A stretch of 64,000 nt of DNA from Anastrepha obliqua (taxonomy: Eukaryota; Arthropoda; Insecta; Diptera; Tephritidae), in the NCBI RefSeq assembly GCF_027943255.1, contig NC_072896.1:45720501-45784500 (forward strand), given 5' to 3'. A program made the translations under genes and the position numbers. The notes beneath the pieces were generated by a model, which was not told where the DNA came from, made no database searches, and saw nothing but the letters and a program-made list of their open reading frames with translations. Each line of letters begins with the position of its first letter. The first letter of the stretch is position 1. Shown here one piece after another: positions 1 to 10,870 of this stretch.

Positions 1-130
1 CCTTAATCTTCTCCGTTACATCAACAGCTCTGGTTGGCTGTAGGTCTCTCAATGGTATCAAAACGGCGCTTGAGTGCTACTTGAGGAGTGCCAGTGTGGT
101 ACTTCAGCCATTCCACCTACCCACCTAATG
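1..130 (+). mobile_element. 3' end of an ACCT-tailed non-LTR retrotransposon
   Basis: Only the last ~130 bp of a LINE are in the window. The sequence aligns by eye with the ends of the copies at 3205-3765 (reverse strand) and 8925-9425: all share a block reading CTACATCAACA or TTACATCAACA, then TGGTTGGCTGTAG-like sequence, then GGTATCAAAACGGC, then a C/T/A-rich tail of ACCT or ACCC units (here near 113-128). This is the 3' untranslated end and no protein is encoded. The upstream body lies outside the window. Confidence 0.65.
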
Positions 131-1762
131 TCCACTTTGCAGAGGCCCACATCTCTTTACATTATTAACTCTTGGTTTTTTAGATTTTTTCATCAATCTC
201 AAGCTATTAACGCTTAAAGCAGCTTTTGAAATTTATGGAGTATATATTCACTTCCTATTGCTACATCAAATCAAATGATGCCACTTATTCTGCTGTTCAA
301 ATATCGACGGAGAAACCTTGTGACCACTGTAACTGGCCACTTTAAAATGCAATTTCCATTCAACATTTGGCTATTATCCCATACATATACACCTTTCCAT
401 TCTACTCAGCCATTTCCCCAATAGCATTCTTTTTTCACCAGAACTTCTTTTACATTCAGCTGATTGCTGATTTTTCTGCTTGCTCACAAACCATTAGTTT
501 TTATGCATTCACGAATCTGTCTTTAGTTTTTTCCATTTTCCAGTTTCAAGAGAAAAAGAAGTTACAACACTGGGCGCATCAGCACAGACATACCGTAAGT
601 ACCTACAGCCCGAGTGAATGTCGACCAATTGAAAAAAGGCGCCGTTACAAACCGCAGCGCGGCTAGTAACTACTTCGAATAGAGCAAAACCAAAAAAAAA
701 AAAAAAACAAACAAAAAACGACAACACATCAAGATTATGGTAATTTAATGGAAAAAGCATGCAATGTTTGTCATCAATTTTGTTCGAAATGCATATCTCG
801 CCACTAACAATATCCGCTTTTTTCTAATATTGTATTTCACTCTCTTTGAGTTCTACCTTTTCCGCCAACGATTTGCAAAGCATCAAAGCTTTTTCCTCTA
901 ACCATGTAAACGGACTCGAAGGACTTCATTCAAATTCAACGGTAAATATAAATGGAAGAGAAGTATAAAATGAAATAAGATATGAAGACAAAAAGTAAAT
1001 TGTGTGCAGTCTGCTGAAGCGTTTGGTTAGCTCGGCGAAGAGCTGAGTGTTCGATTGGTTTGTAATGGCAGCGAGTTGTGGCATGAAAAAGTCATTAGTT
1101 GCGTGAAAAATTCGCTTCCGCACTATATTTTATCGCCGTCAACATCCAACATTGTCATGTTGGCGACTGTGGGAAAAATTATAGCAAAGAAAAATCAAGT
1201 GAAAAACAAAACGAATGAGCTTTCCACACTGAAAATGGTTAAAAGAAAGTTATAAGTATTGCATGCTTAAGTGGAGAAGTTAGAATAAAACGTATAAGCA
1301 GCACTAAACTTATATAAATTCATGAGATTTTCTTCATAAAGTAAACCAAAGTTGACTAACTCTAATTATTTCCACACCTATGAGAACTTAAGCTCCTCTT
1401 TTTTGAAGAATTTTTCTGCATGCGAAAAAAGTTTTATACCGAAACCGCAAGCCACCAATTTTAAAATGAAACTGTGAAAATTATCTGCACTGAAAGTTGC
1501 ACTAAAAACGAGCTCACCGCAAGTGTTACTCACAATATATTATGTAGAGGGTGCGTTCCAAAGTCAACAGAACCACATAAAAATGAGAACAAAAAGTAAC
1601 TTTTTGTGGCAAAATGAAATTATTTTATGTGACTTAGTCCGTTTCCAACTATGTAAATGTTGAATGGATGCTTTAATAGGTTAGGTTGAGGCTGTTTACG
1701 TTTCTGCCAGCACAAATACCACTACGATTCTTACGATAGCGGGATGCTCGGAATGTAGTTAC
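131..1762. other. No recognised feature
   Basis: AT-rich sequence with only short ORFs that show no familiar motif. There is an A-rich run near 688-717. Nothing here resembles the repeat families found elsewhere in the window. Confidence 0.5.
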
Positions 1763-1764
1763 TA

Positions 1765-2707
1765 CAGGGTTTTCCAAAAGGAGGTGTTATTTTGATAAAA
1801 TATCAATGGTTTCGTTGCTTGTGTGGCACGTAGCGCCGTCTTGTTGAAAATAAACGTTGTCCAGATCAATACCATACAATTTCGGCCATACAAAATCGTT
1901 AATCATCTCTCGATAGCGCAATCCATTCACCGTAACTGTTGCTCCAGCTTCATTTTCGAAAACGTAAGGTCCAATGACTCTGCCAGACCATAAACCACAC
2001 CAAACAGTCACACGTTGAGGGTAGAGGGGCTTTTCAACAATAACTCTTGAATTTTCTGAGCCCCAGATCCGACAATTTTGCTTGTTGACGAAGGCACCGA
2101 GGTGAAAATGGATATCGTCACTCAAGATAAGTATTCGATGGAGTTTCGGATCATTTTCATGCATTTCAACGACCCAATCAGCAAGAACACGACGTTGTTG
2201 ATAATCGGCCGGCTTGAGTTCTTAAGTTAACTGGACTTTATAAGCCTTAAGACTCAAATCTTTATGCAAAAGACGGTGTAATGACGGTTGGGGAATGCCC
2301 AGTTCCAAAGAACGACGAGGAATGAACAAACCTGGGTTTTCTTCAACACTTTCGGCTACAACAGCAATATTTTCGGCTGTTCTTGAGCGACGTGCACGGG
2401 TTTTATTGTTCACATCACTTACTTGTCCCAACAGCTCGAATTAGTTCACCAATTTCTGTATTGCAGTCCGACAAGGTGCTTCACGATGACCCACAAATGT
2501 TTGAGTTTTACGAACCGTCTCTGCCAAATTTTCACCATTTTTCTAGTGAATTTTTATAATTTCAAAGTGTTGTTTGAGCGTCAATCGTTCCATTTTTATT
2601 AATGGCGTAGTTTTTAGCTGTCAAATATCAAAAAATGACAGCTTCAAAAGTGAGATCTACCAAAATGGTGGGCTGTTCAAAACAACACCTGTTATTGGAA
2701 AACCCTT
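1765..2707 (-). mobile_element. DD41D (rosa-like) mariner, C-terminally deleted
   Basis: A 943-bp Tc1/mariner element flanked by TA (1763-1764 and 2708-2709). The terminal inverted repeats read CAGGGTTTTCCAAAAGGAGG and AAGGGTTTTCCAATAACAGG, followed by TGTTATTTTGA or TGTTGTTTTGA. The reverse strand encodes most of a transposase: an N-terminal helix-turn-helix region opening MERLTLKQ, a second HTH, then the catalytic core with ILSDDIHFHL (first Asp region), VNKQNCRIWGSEN, RVTVWCGLWSG and FQQDGATCHTS (second Asp). It has in-frame stops, and the protein breaks off after NETIDIL, so the third catalytic Asp and C-terminus are deleted. The deletion runs almost to the left terminal repeat. It cannot be autonomous. 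The family is shared with 54870-55419. Confidence 0.9.
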
Positions 2708-2709
2708 TA

Positions 2710-3204
2710 TAATCACGAGAGTAGTTGTTCCATATTTGTCCACAACTTAATTAAAAAAAATTGCATCAATATTGTTTGAGAAGCGTTCCTACCATAGTAT
2801 AAATTATATTATAAATAAATGGGCTTTAAATATACGTTTTCATTTAAAATTTAAAATATTTAATTAGTAACAAAACCAGACAATTTATATGCATAACTCC
2901 GTATAAGAATTTATAACCAAGGTTGCAAGTTCCTCTGCAACTTTAGTCAGTTACAAAATTAAATTGGAGAGAAATCGTGGAACCTCTGTAATATAAAAAG
3001 GTCAGAACTTAATGTTATTATTGATATATGTACAAGTTGGCAAAATTATTCACGCTATCGAAAGATGGAGCGCTTATTCTTCGCAGTAGCGTGGAATATT
3101 TTGTTTCGATTTTTTTTACTAATAATCGGATGGTAGTACTGGCGCAGCGTGAATATCGACGTCGATTTCCGAATACTGTCGCTTCAATTGGTAAACATTC
3201 CAAC
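2710..3204. other. No recognised feature
   Basis: AT-rich sequence between the mariner and the reversed LINE fragment. I see no coding or repeat signature. Confidence 0.45.
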
Positions 3205-3765
3205 GCTTAACAGCTCGACTTGAATAGACTGGAACTACACGAGATCTTGCAGGGCGAACGGACACTACAGCGAATTTTAATGAAAGACCGTAGGTAGATA
3301 GGTGAAATGGTTGAAGTATGAGGCTGGCACTCCCCAGGTAGCAATAAAGAGTCGTTTTGATACCACTGTAAGGCCTCCAACGGGCAGATATCTACAACCA
3401 ACCAGAGCTGTTGATGTAACGGATAAGGCTGATGGGGTTTAGGTTAAAGCACTCGCAGAAAGGGGCACCCAGTGACCTTAATCGTAAAGTGATCAATAAT
3501 CTCTTTCTCTGAAACAATGAAACAGTCTCTTTCTCAGCTTCTGCAATGGGGATTAAATAGTAAACCCAGCTTTTTTGCGCGAGTGCCGATCGTCTAATGA
3601 CCGGTAAACCCCACTATTGGTTTGGAAATTGAATGGCGTGGAGTCCCCTGGTCTATCTGCGCCCTGCGTCTGTTGTACTGGGATCAAAAGGGTTTTCGAA
3701 ATACCACAAGAAGACATGTACTTCCATCTGATCTGTGCTTCCCTAAGAAATAAGTTGTGCAATTA
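3205..3765 (-). mobile_element. C-terminal and 3' end of an ACCT-tailed non-LTR element
   Basis: On the reverse strand a degraded reading matches the region downstream of RNase H in the copy at 8925-9425: RWKYMSSCGISKT pairs with RWRSVSSCAISKA, and SRKKAGF pairs with HAEKLGI. It is followed by nucleotide homology to the same 3' end (TACATCAACAGCTCTGG, GGTATCAAAACG, then a CACCTATCTACCTAC-type tail at about 3283-3300). Frameshifts and small indels are present. It is a 5'-truncated dead copy, opposite in orientation to its relatives at 1-130 and 8925-9425. Confidence 0.75.
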
Positions 3766-3884
3766 ACCTTTAGCAACAGTCGGGGGGGATGCCAATGACC
3801 GGGTGGGAGACTTCTGAAACCAAGATAGTATTAACCGTCAATACTGTTAAGCCGTCCTCAATTTCAGGAACGAAGAAGACGATT

Positions 3885-4440
3885 TTGTACCGAAAATCAT
3901 CATGAGTGACGATACTTATTTTCACTTAAGCTATTATGTCAATAAGCAAAATCTTCGTTTTTGAGGCTTGTCAGTGCGTGATTCACGAAAAGCCTTTACA
4001 TCCACTCAAAGCCCTTTGTGGTGCGGCGTTTATGGGGAGGAGTGTGTGGAACTTTTTCTTTTTTTTTTTTTGAGAACGTCATCGGCAATACGGCCTCTGC
4101 TATTGGCGAACGCTACAGGGCCATGATAAACGACGATAAGCAAGACGGTGAAACCGCACACATAGCACGGACCACAATGGATGTTGGGAAAGAAGCGATT
4201 CTTGGCCGCGCCAATCTCCCGTTTGCTGATTTAGCATGTTCAGCCAGATCGCTCGATTTAACACTGTCAGACTTCTTTCTTTGCGGCTATTTAAAGTCGC
4301 GAATTTATGCCAAAAATCCTTAGGTAATCCCTGCCCTTAAAGAGAATATTCGATCCCAGTGCGTACAATTCTCGCCGCAAAATGCGATAAAACGGGCACT
4401 AATGTATGCCCATTCGGTAGACACTTGATGGCTATAATTT
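3885..4440 (+). pseudogene. DD41D mariner transposase relic
   Basis: Frameshifted remains of a rosa-like mariner transposase. Readable pieces in order: IIMSDDTYFHL (first catalytic Asp), YVNKQNLRF, LWCGVYG, ENVIGN...GERYRAMIND, KQDGETAHIA (second Asp, 41 residues before the third), LDLTLSDFFLCGYLKSRIYAKNP (third Asp), then ALKENIR and ALMYAHSV near the C-terminus. A T-run at about 4058-4070 and an in-frame stop after YAKNP break it. No terminal inverted repeats were found at either side, so the element ends are probably eroded. It is a different subfamily from the copy at 1765-2707. Confidence 0.8.
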
Positions 4441-4904
4441 TTTCCATTTAACAGAAAAAATTATAAAGGTCTAAATAAAGATTTGTATCACTAAAAAACA
4501 TTTTTTTATTTAGTAATTATCAAAATAATTAATTGAAATTAAAATTGGATGATTAGTTTTTTAAATGCCTAAAGTGGGTGACCGTTTGCTCATAAACTAC
4601 TTTTCAATATTGTTCTATTGCTGTAAAAGGGCGTTTTTCTGTAGGTGTTGATTTTCAAGTATGCCAGTGTGCCTACTTCGCACTATTTTTAACTGACGGA
4701 ATGTCCATCGCAACGAGTTGAATTGTGCATAAAATGGCCTCTTTTCATTAGCAAATAGGTCTTTCTAAAAATACAAATTAATGGTGCCAAATCTGGCGAA
4801 TACATGAGTTGGTTGCCGGCTAGAATGTGACTTTGAGTCGGAAAATCCAGTACAGCTATTTTGGCTAAATTTGGCTATTTCATTGTCCAACAAAAACCAA
4901 GGTT
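4441..4904. other. No recognised feature
   Basis: AT-rich, with no coding signature that I can support. It may include eroded ends of the neighbouring mariner relic. Confidence 0.4.
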
Positions 4905-5585
4905 GCTTACGAAGTTGCTGTGCAAGAAACAGCAGCAGAAGTATGCCTGAAGATAAACATCGGTAAAATCAAAGTAATGCACCTAAATTCCACCTGTACC
5001 AAGAGATTCCAGATTAACGGCACTGAGCTTGAAGAAGTTAACTCCTTTTGTTATCTTGGTGGCATCGTATCCTCAAATGGTGGCTCAACAGAAGATAAAA
5101 AAGCTAAGGAGATTTTTGATTCTTTTAAAAATATCTGGTGTTCATCTAAAATCACACGAAATCACCAATTCATACATTAAATCAGTTCTACTGTATGGCT
5201 GCGAAACTTGGAACTTTACAGACATACAACAACTACAAGTCTTTGTAATGCGCTACCTGCGGACAACGCTCTGAATTTTGTGACCCAACACCAAACCAAA
5301 CGGCAACCTTGGTGTAGCACCAACCAAACTCCAATACCAACGGAAGTACTGAAAACGAAATGGGGCTGGCTTGGGCATATTCTTGGCAGAGAATCAAGTT
5401 CCATCACACGCACTGCAATTGATTGGAATCCACAAGGAAATCGACGAAGAGGTAGACCCTCGCCGACCTAGAGGAAGAACTAAGAAACAGAGATAAAGAA
5501 ACCCAACAAAAGCTGGAACGAGTTGAAGAAGATTGCTTCTAATTGAGTCGAATGGAGGAAGATTTTTGTGGCCCTTTGCTCCCTC
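4905..5585 (+). pseudogene. C-terminal part of a LINE reverse transcriptase (RTE/CR1-like, clade tentative)
   Basis: Degenerate C-terminal end of a non-LTR polymerase. In order: VCLKINIGKIKVMHL (the palm region just after the catalytic YADD), FCYLGGIVSSNGGSTED, SVLLYGCETWNF (thumb), then after a frameshift KTKWGWLGHILGR, WNPQGNRRRGRP, and a terminal block with LEEELRNR and SWNELKKIA. This run of motifs is typical of endonuclease-type LINEs lacking RNase H. At least three frame changes are needed. The N-terminal half and the endonuclease are absent (5' truncation). Exact clade is uncertain. Confidence 0.75.
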
Positions 5586-5844
5586 GCGGAATATACTTAT
5601 ACATATAAGTTTATAGCTATACTTTTGTGCGAAAAATAATGCAGATTTTCATGTACCAACCGCCAACTTTGTTACGTGTGATGCATTGGGCAAATGTGGG
5701 GAATAAGACATTCCAAACTGCCTAAAACGTCAATTCAGCATTAGATAATATTGATTTGGTCCATGGAACGAACTCTATGTATACTCGACCCTTGAAAGCA
5801 TAAAAATACAAATCAACGTTTTAATATATTTTTGATTTCTCTAA

Positions 5845-6072
5845 ATCATATTTTATGAACTGGCGCTTTCCACGCAGTATTTTGACGCTGAGTTTCTTGG
5901 TCATATAGAAAATGTGATATGGTTATTTGGCCTTCCTGAAGGTGCGCTCAAAATTTTCAAATCACGCTTTGTGGCCGCCCAAAAGTTGGCTTCAATTGAA
6001 ACGAGTACTTTGTCTTACCTTAGACGAATTCCCGAAAAGTTTTTAAGGTATCTGCGAATTTCGACTGGCTAA
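5845..6072 (+). other. Orphan 75-codon open frame, unrecognised
   Basis: An open frame without an ATG at its beginning, running from the codon after TAA at 5842 to the TAA at 6070-6072. It reads like protein rather than noise (for example TQYFDAEFLGHIENVIW, then LPEGALKIFKSRFVAAQKL, then YLRRIPEKFLRYLRIS). I do not recognise the family. It could be an exon, a transposon fragment or chance. Confidence 0.25.
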
Positions 6073-6296
6073 CAGTTAACTCATCACCGTTGATCATGCT
6101 ACTGCTTTAAGCCTCTTACGACTCGTGAGTTAGGGATAATAACATAACTTTTGTTTATGAAATTGCACCATTTCGCCGCATGTATTCATTATTTATTAGA
6201 AATTTAATTAGGAAGAATTAATTATATTACTACTAGTAGCTAAGACCATCGGTCTATAGTAATGTTAATAGATTTTTTACTTAATTATAAAAAATC

Positions 6297-6436
6297 GCCG
6301 TAGCCAAATGGGTTGGTTTAAATCTCTGTGAAACACCAAAATGATAGGAACAGTTTTTTCCAATGGCGGTCTTCCTGGGACAATGGTAAACCTCCGAGTG
6401 TATTTCTGCAATGAAAAACCTTTTCATAAAAAATCA
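6297..6436 (+). mobile_element. tRNA-derived SINE copy, internally deleted
   Basis: Shares sequence with the complete SINE at 32038-32346. It starts with the tRNA A-box-like GTAGCCAAATGGGTTGG, but the stretch between A box and B box is deleted, so it passes straight to AAATCTCTGTGAAA. The SINE body follows, with the diagnostic block GGTAAACCTCCGAGTGTATT and TTCTGCAATGAAAAA. The 3' third is missing. A pol III promoter would be non-functional without the B box. Confidence 0.75.
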
Positions 6437-8165
6437 GCTAAGGATAAACTAGTCCAATTTGATGTATAAAATCGTAAAAATTCGTCATATTTACTAGAGA
6501 AATCTCGTTTAATAAATCTGAAGGTTTCTTGCGTTTAAAGATGTTGTTTCTGCCGTTGTTGTACTTGATGCAATAGGCTATTATGTGAATAATGGTGTAG
6601 AATACAAAGCGAGTGAATAATGGACAGCGGGCATTTGCACACTGAGAAATTTGTAGTGGGCATTCCTTTTCGAAGGCGATCTTTTTGCGTCCTAGTCGGT
6701 GTCGGGTCAAGATTTTTGTCTGTTGCTGAGTAACTGCTTTTACTCGTTCTGGATTTATGGATTTGTAGCTGCGTTGGTGTGTAATGCATTTCTCCCTTAC
6801 ATCTTAGTAATAAATACTATCGACTATCCTGAGCATGCCGGTTTTAACGAAAGAATTGAAATCAGAATGTAGGCATATACGAGTATATAGCTGACGTTTT
6901 TTGGTGCTTTTCCGGCGTTTTCCTTGCGAAGAATTTCGCTGTGTCCACGGAATTCACATAACCTTTATGTTTGCCATCTGCTGGGACAAATTATTTTGAA
7001 TCTTATCAATTAAAGGTTCTATGATGTTTGCGCTCAACAGAGTTGCGATAGCAGATTTACTGTCCGTTACTTCCTTAACATCACTAGAATTACTTACGAA
7101 TTCTAAAAAGTAATTTTCACTTTGGAAATCACCTTAAATACATTTCCAACTCTGCTCTCACACCCAGGCCGTATGTTCCGCTAAACTTGTTGCACTAAAA
7201 TACAAACCGCAAATTATGATTGTGCAACATCCACAAATTGCTTTGCCCACCAGAGTGCACAACAAAGAGCTTTCAGTGGAAATGGGGGTATAAAAGCAAG
7301 GAGAGCAAAAAAAAAAAAATGTGTGCGGTATATAAGTGACATAGATAAAAAGTTGTGGGATGCGTGGAATGGTGTAGAATACAAAGCGAATCTGATAACA
7401 ACCTTAATAATGGCAATGATTCAGCATTAAGTTGAACAAGGACCGAAAATACCATAAAGACCAGAGTTTGGCAAATGACCTGGTCCCCCGTCAGTGAGCG
7501 AATGCTTGGCGTATCAGTTTACCGGCGGTAGCTTACGTCCTTTCCATTTAAATTCGTAGCCCATCTATGCACGCTTCCCCGCTGACATTCTCAAAGCTTC
7601 TGTATTTCCCTTATTCTCTCCAATGTCTAACTTCATAATCTCTGGTTTTCATTTTGTTCCATTCCCTATTTTCCTCATCACCTAAGTTCCCAGATTCCTA
7701 CTCAATGTAGTTTGCATATTTGCTTGCAGTTGCGCGCGCGTGTGTGTGTGCGCGTCTCGTTTGCTCATTTGTTTATTCGCTAAATTACCCTTGTCCGAGT
7801 GAAAAGGTTAATTATGGTCAAAGGATATATCCCGTTGCTTTGCCAGCTTGTTGACTTGCTGACTCTCGGGCATATTGTTTTTGCACAAGTAATGCTGCAA
7901 CGAAATGTTATATGAAGCGACATGAAAATGCCAGATTGGAGAGTATAAATTTAACAAATGACTATTTTAGTTGTAATATCCTCAGAACTATCTATCATTT
8001 ATTTGTTAGCATATGCATATGCATTTTTATCCACAAATATAGGCAAGTATGTTTGCTCATGTACTCATACATGAATATATACATCCATATATGGTGCATA
8101 TGATAGTATTTGTGTAGCGCATTTCAGGTTCTTTAGATCACTGGAAAATGGATCAAACTTGTTGA
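6437..8165. other. No recognised feature; simple repeat and short direct repeat
   Basis: No gene or TE recognised. A direct repeat (AATGGTGTAGAATACAAAGC plus two more bases) occurs near 6591 and 7370. A 24-bp strictly alternating purine-pyrimidine tract (GC then TG units) lies at 7731-7754. There is an A-run near 7307-7319. Confidence 0.5.
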
Positions 8166-8168
8166 TAA

Positions 8169-8787
8169 CACAGGCCTGCGAAATTTAACTTTTTTCAGTT
8201 TCTAGAACGGTTGTACTTGTTTCTTGTAGTTTTTTATGCGCTGAAAACGAATCTGACCTTCAAAATGCTCCATCACCATTTTAGCTCCATTTTAGCCATT
8301 TTTGATAATTTATTTTGGGATAGAAAATTTTTTTTTTCAATTTTCGACGAAAAGGTCGCATAGTACAACTCTTTAGCTTTAAAACCCATGTTTTTAAATT
8401 ATTGTACGATTTTTTAAAAAAAAGTTATGACATTTTGAAATTAACAGTTTCAGTTACGCCAATAGACGTTATACCCAACGTATACGTAACTGAAACTGTT
8501 AATTTCAAAATGTCATAACTTTTTTTAAAAAAATCGTACAATAACTTAAAAAAATGGGTTTTAAAGCTAAAGAGTTGTACTATGCAACCTTTTCGTCCAA
8601 AATTGAAAAAAAAAATTGTCTATCGCAAAAAAAATTATCAAAAATGGCTAAAATGGCCATTTTTTGACCTTTTAGGCTTCATTTACCAAAAATCCTGACG
8701 TGATGAAGGTCAGATTCGTTTTCAGCGCATAAAAAACTACAAGAAACAAGTACAGCCATTCTAGAAACTCACCCTCGCAGGACTGTG
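8169..8787. repeat. 619-bp palindromic (fold-back) element
   Basis: Two arms of about 290 bp are inverted copies of each other around a short spacer near 8459-8483. The outer ends read CACAGGCCTGCGA (left) and CACAGTCCTGCGA (right, reversed). Inner landmarks on both arms include TACTTGTTTCTTGTAG, GCGCTGAAAACGAATC, CATAGTACAACTCTTTAGC and AACAGTTTCAGTTACG. The element is flanked by TAA on both sides (8166-8168 and 8788-8790), which fits a 3-bp target duplication, though other flank lengths are possible. No coding capacity. It is a non-autonomous DNA transposon or fold-back element of unassigned superfamily. Confidence 0.85.
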
Positions 8788-8924
8788 TAATTAACTAACA
8801 ATACATGCAAGTATTGTATTTCTTTGTTCGCCCAATAATCGAATGTTATTACAAATTATAAAAAAAACGGCAGAAGGAGTCCTATTTCATAAAGTCATCT
8901 ATTTTAATAGAACAACATTTTGAA

Positions 8925-9425
8925 ATGACAAGAGTATATATTAAAAAAGCGCAAGACAGATGGAGGTCTGTCTCATCGTGTGCTATTTCAAAAGCACTAT
9001 GGCCTCAATACGATAGAAACAGAACGCTTAAGGTGATGGGAATCCCCTGCCATTCAATTTCCAAACTCATTGCGGTGTTCACTGGGTGATCGGTACTCAT
9101 GCGGAGAAGCTTGGAATTCTGTACAACCCCTATTGCAGAAGCTGTGGGGATCCTGCAAAGAGAGAAACTGTGGAACACTTTCTCTGCAAAAGTCCTGCTT
9201 TGGCGGCTGGGCCTTTGAGATTCATTAGCGTGCCCTTTGGAGATGGCTTGAAGAAATTCTTATATCCCTTTTCTCTCCTCCACTACATCAACACCGCTGG
9301 ATGGCTGTTGACGATTTTCTCCTCCCTAAATTTGTTCGCAGGTAGTGGTCCACATTATGGTATCAAAACGGCACGTAAGTAGTGTACTGGGGTACTCTTG
9401 CCATCTAACCTACCTACATACCTAC
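8925..9425 (+). mobile_element. RNase H C-terminal region and 3' end of a non-LTR element
   Basis: The last part of a LINE polyprotein. It starts with the post-RNase H block RVYIKKAQDRWRSVSS, has an in-frame stop and shift near 9089, then GTHAEKLGILYNPYC and a zinc-finger-like C-x2-C...H-x4-C motif (CRSCGDPAKRETVEHFLC), which closes these proteins in the RNase H-bearing LINE group. The 3' untranslated end follows (GGTATCAAAACGGCAC), then TAACCTACCTACATACCTACC. It is 5'-truncated and non-functional. Closest relatives in the window are 1-130 and 3205-3765. Confidence 0.85.
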
Positions 9426-9589
9426 CTATATAAATGAGGAAATAAGAAGTTATTTAGCAAAAAACAACAATAACAACAGTGCCACCATTCTTTACTACAT
9501 TGTTTACTCCAACAAAGGTTGAAGACTATTTCGAAGAAAGTCTATGTATGCATGCATACTTTTGTAGCATTTACTTTCGTATAATTTTA

Positions 9590-10060
9590 TTAAGGGGTTA
9601 TCTTAAAAATATTTTGTGAAAATTTGAAGTGAATCCGACAAATACTTTTCGAGTTATTCAACAATTAACAAAGGGCGGTCGGACACTCTGGATCGACAGC
9701 AAACCTTTAAATGCGTTTTTCTCAAAACTATGTTTTTGGTGATCACTGTAACTTAAAAACCGCTTGGTAGATTTCAATAAAATTTCGACTGACTTAAAAA
9801 ACTCGTGCCTCATCCAACGTTGTTTTTTTCAAAAATTTCGATTTTTTTTTTAAACTATTTTCGTTTTTTTTCTCGAAAATCTGAAAAATATATCCTGAGG
9901 CCGCCATATTGTTAATTTTGAGAAAAAAGCTTCGATCAGGCTCAAGATTATCTATTAATGAAACAAATTTCTCTTGTCCAAATGACTTTAGATGAATCTC
10001 CAAGGCTTGTGACGATCACTGCAAGGGACTTCTGAAGAAACGGGCTCCACACAAGTAGCG
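9590..10060. repeat. Noncoding dispersed repeat, copy A
   Basis: Starts TTAAGGGGTTATCTTAAAAATA and has no coding potential. By eye it is colinear with 43905-44575: both have a GCGTTTTTCTC- or GCGATTATCTC-like segment, then GGTGATCACTGTAAC or GGTGATCATTATTT followed by AAAACC/CTATTTGACC-type sequence, and near the right side GACGATCACTGCAAGGGACTTCTG or CGTGATCACCGCAAGCCTCTTCT. Divergence is high, so the copies are old. It is probably a non-autonomous DNA element, superfamily unknown. Confidence 0.5.
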
Positions 10061-10559
10061 ATAACTTATACAAATATACATTTATTTTTAATTTTGCTAA
10101 AGTCAAGTCGAAATATGATGTTTTAATGCTAGCAAAAAAAATTATTGAAAATCATCTTTTTACCTGTTTTATTCTTCTTTTTGACTTTATTCTTCGAGAA
10201 GAGTTCAATATCGGTACTGTTGATATCCTACGTACTGTGTACCAGTAAAGCTGGGCACAGACGGAAAACAAATCCAAACAATCGGTTGAAATTTCAACAG
10301 ATTGATGCGTGTGGGGTGCAGTTGGCAAGCCGATCGGAAATTTACAATAATTTTTGTCAACTTGCAATTGGTTGCCTGTGCGTGGTGAACTTAACGATTT
10401 TCTCATTCTTTTGAAATTGTGAAGTGTGCACATAAGCAGACACACAGCAACATTAAAGGGTAATATACAGTTAGAATTTTCAAAAAATAGATTTTTTTTA
10501 CTTTTTTTCTTAATGTACATATATTTAAGAATACACACAGAAAATTTAATATCGTTCCG
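10061..10559. other. No recognised feature
   Basis: Overlapping ORFs on both strands here have no recognisable domain. The longer reverse-strand ORF runs into the RNase H relic in the wrong frame, so I treat it as spurious. Confidence 0.4.
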
Positions 10560-10870
10560 CTGAATATTTGCGAAGTTTCTGTTTCTGGCTATCAGTGAAA
10601 ATGTATACATCATCTTTAGGTATCGCATCATACTCTATAAGTGTCACGGCTTTCTTTATCACCATCACTTCAGCTCAAAAAGCACTGCAGTTGTCATGGA
10701 ATCGAAAGCTGAAGGATTTCAGATGTTTGGAAGATAGACCTCCGCGCCCACCATACTCTCGTGCTTTGATCCATCTGTGAATACAAGGATGGACTTGCCC
10801 TGTCTTACAACATCCCGTTTCTACTTTTCCCTTGAAGGTAGGAGGGTTGTGAACGCTATGATGGCAATTG
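10560..10870 (-). pseudogene. LINE RNase H domain fragment
   Basis: Reverse-strand reading gives LLPSREK (the linker upstream of RNase H), then SILVFTDGSKHESMVGAEVYL with the first catalytic Asp. After a frameshift come FRFHDNCSAF, a stop, AEVMVIKKAVTLIE (catalytic Glu) and VYIFTDSQKQKL (third acidic residue in TDSQ). The rest is missing. This is the same domain architecture as the other RNase H-bearing LINE fragments in this window, but with its own divergent sequence. Two disruptions and both truncations make it dead. Confidence 0.7.

Noticed and set aside
10152..10631. 159-codon reverse-strand ORF
   Set aside because: It overlaps a LINE RNase H relic in a different frame (the TDSQ motif is read in another frame) and has no recognisable domain, so its length is taken as chance.
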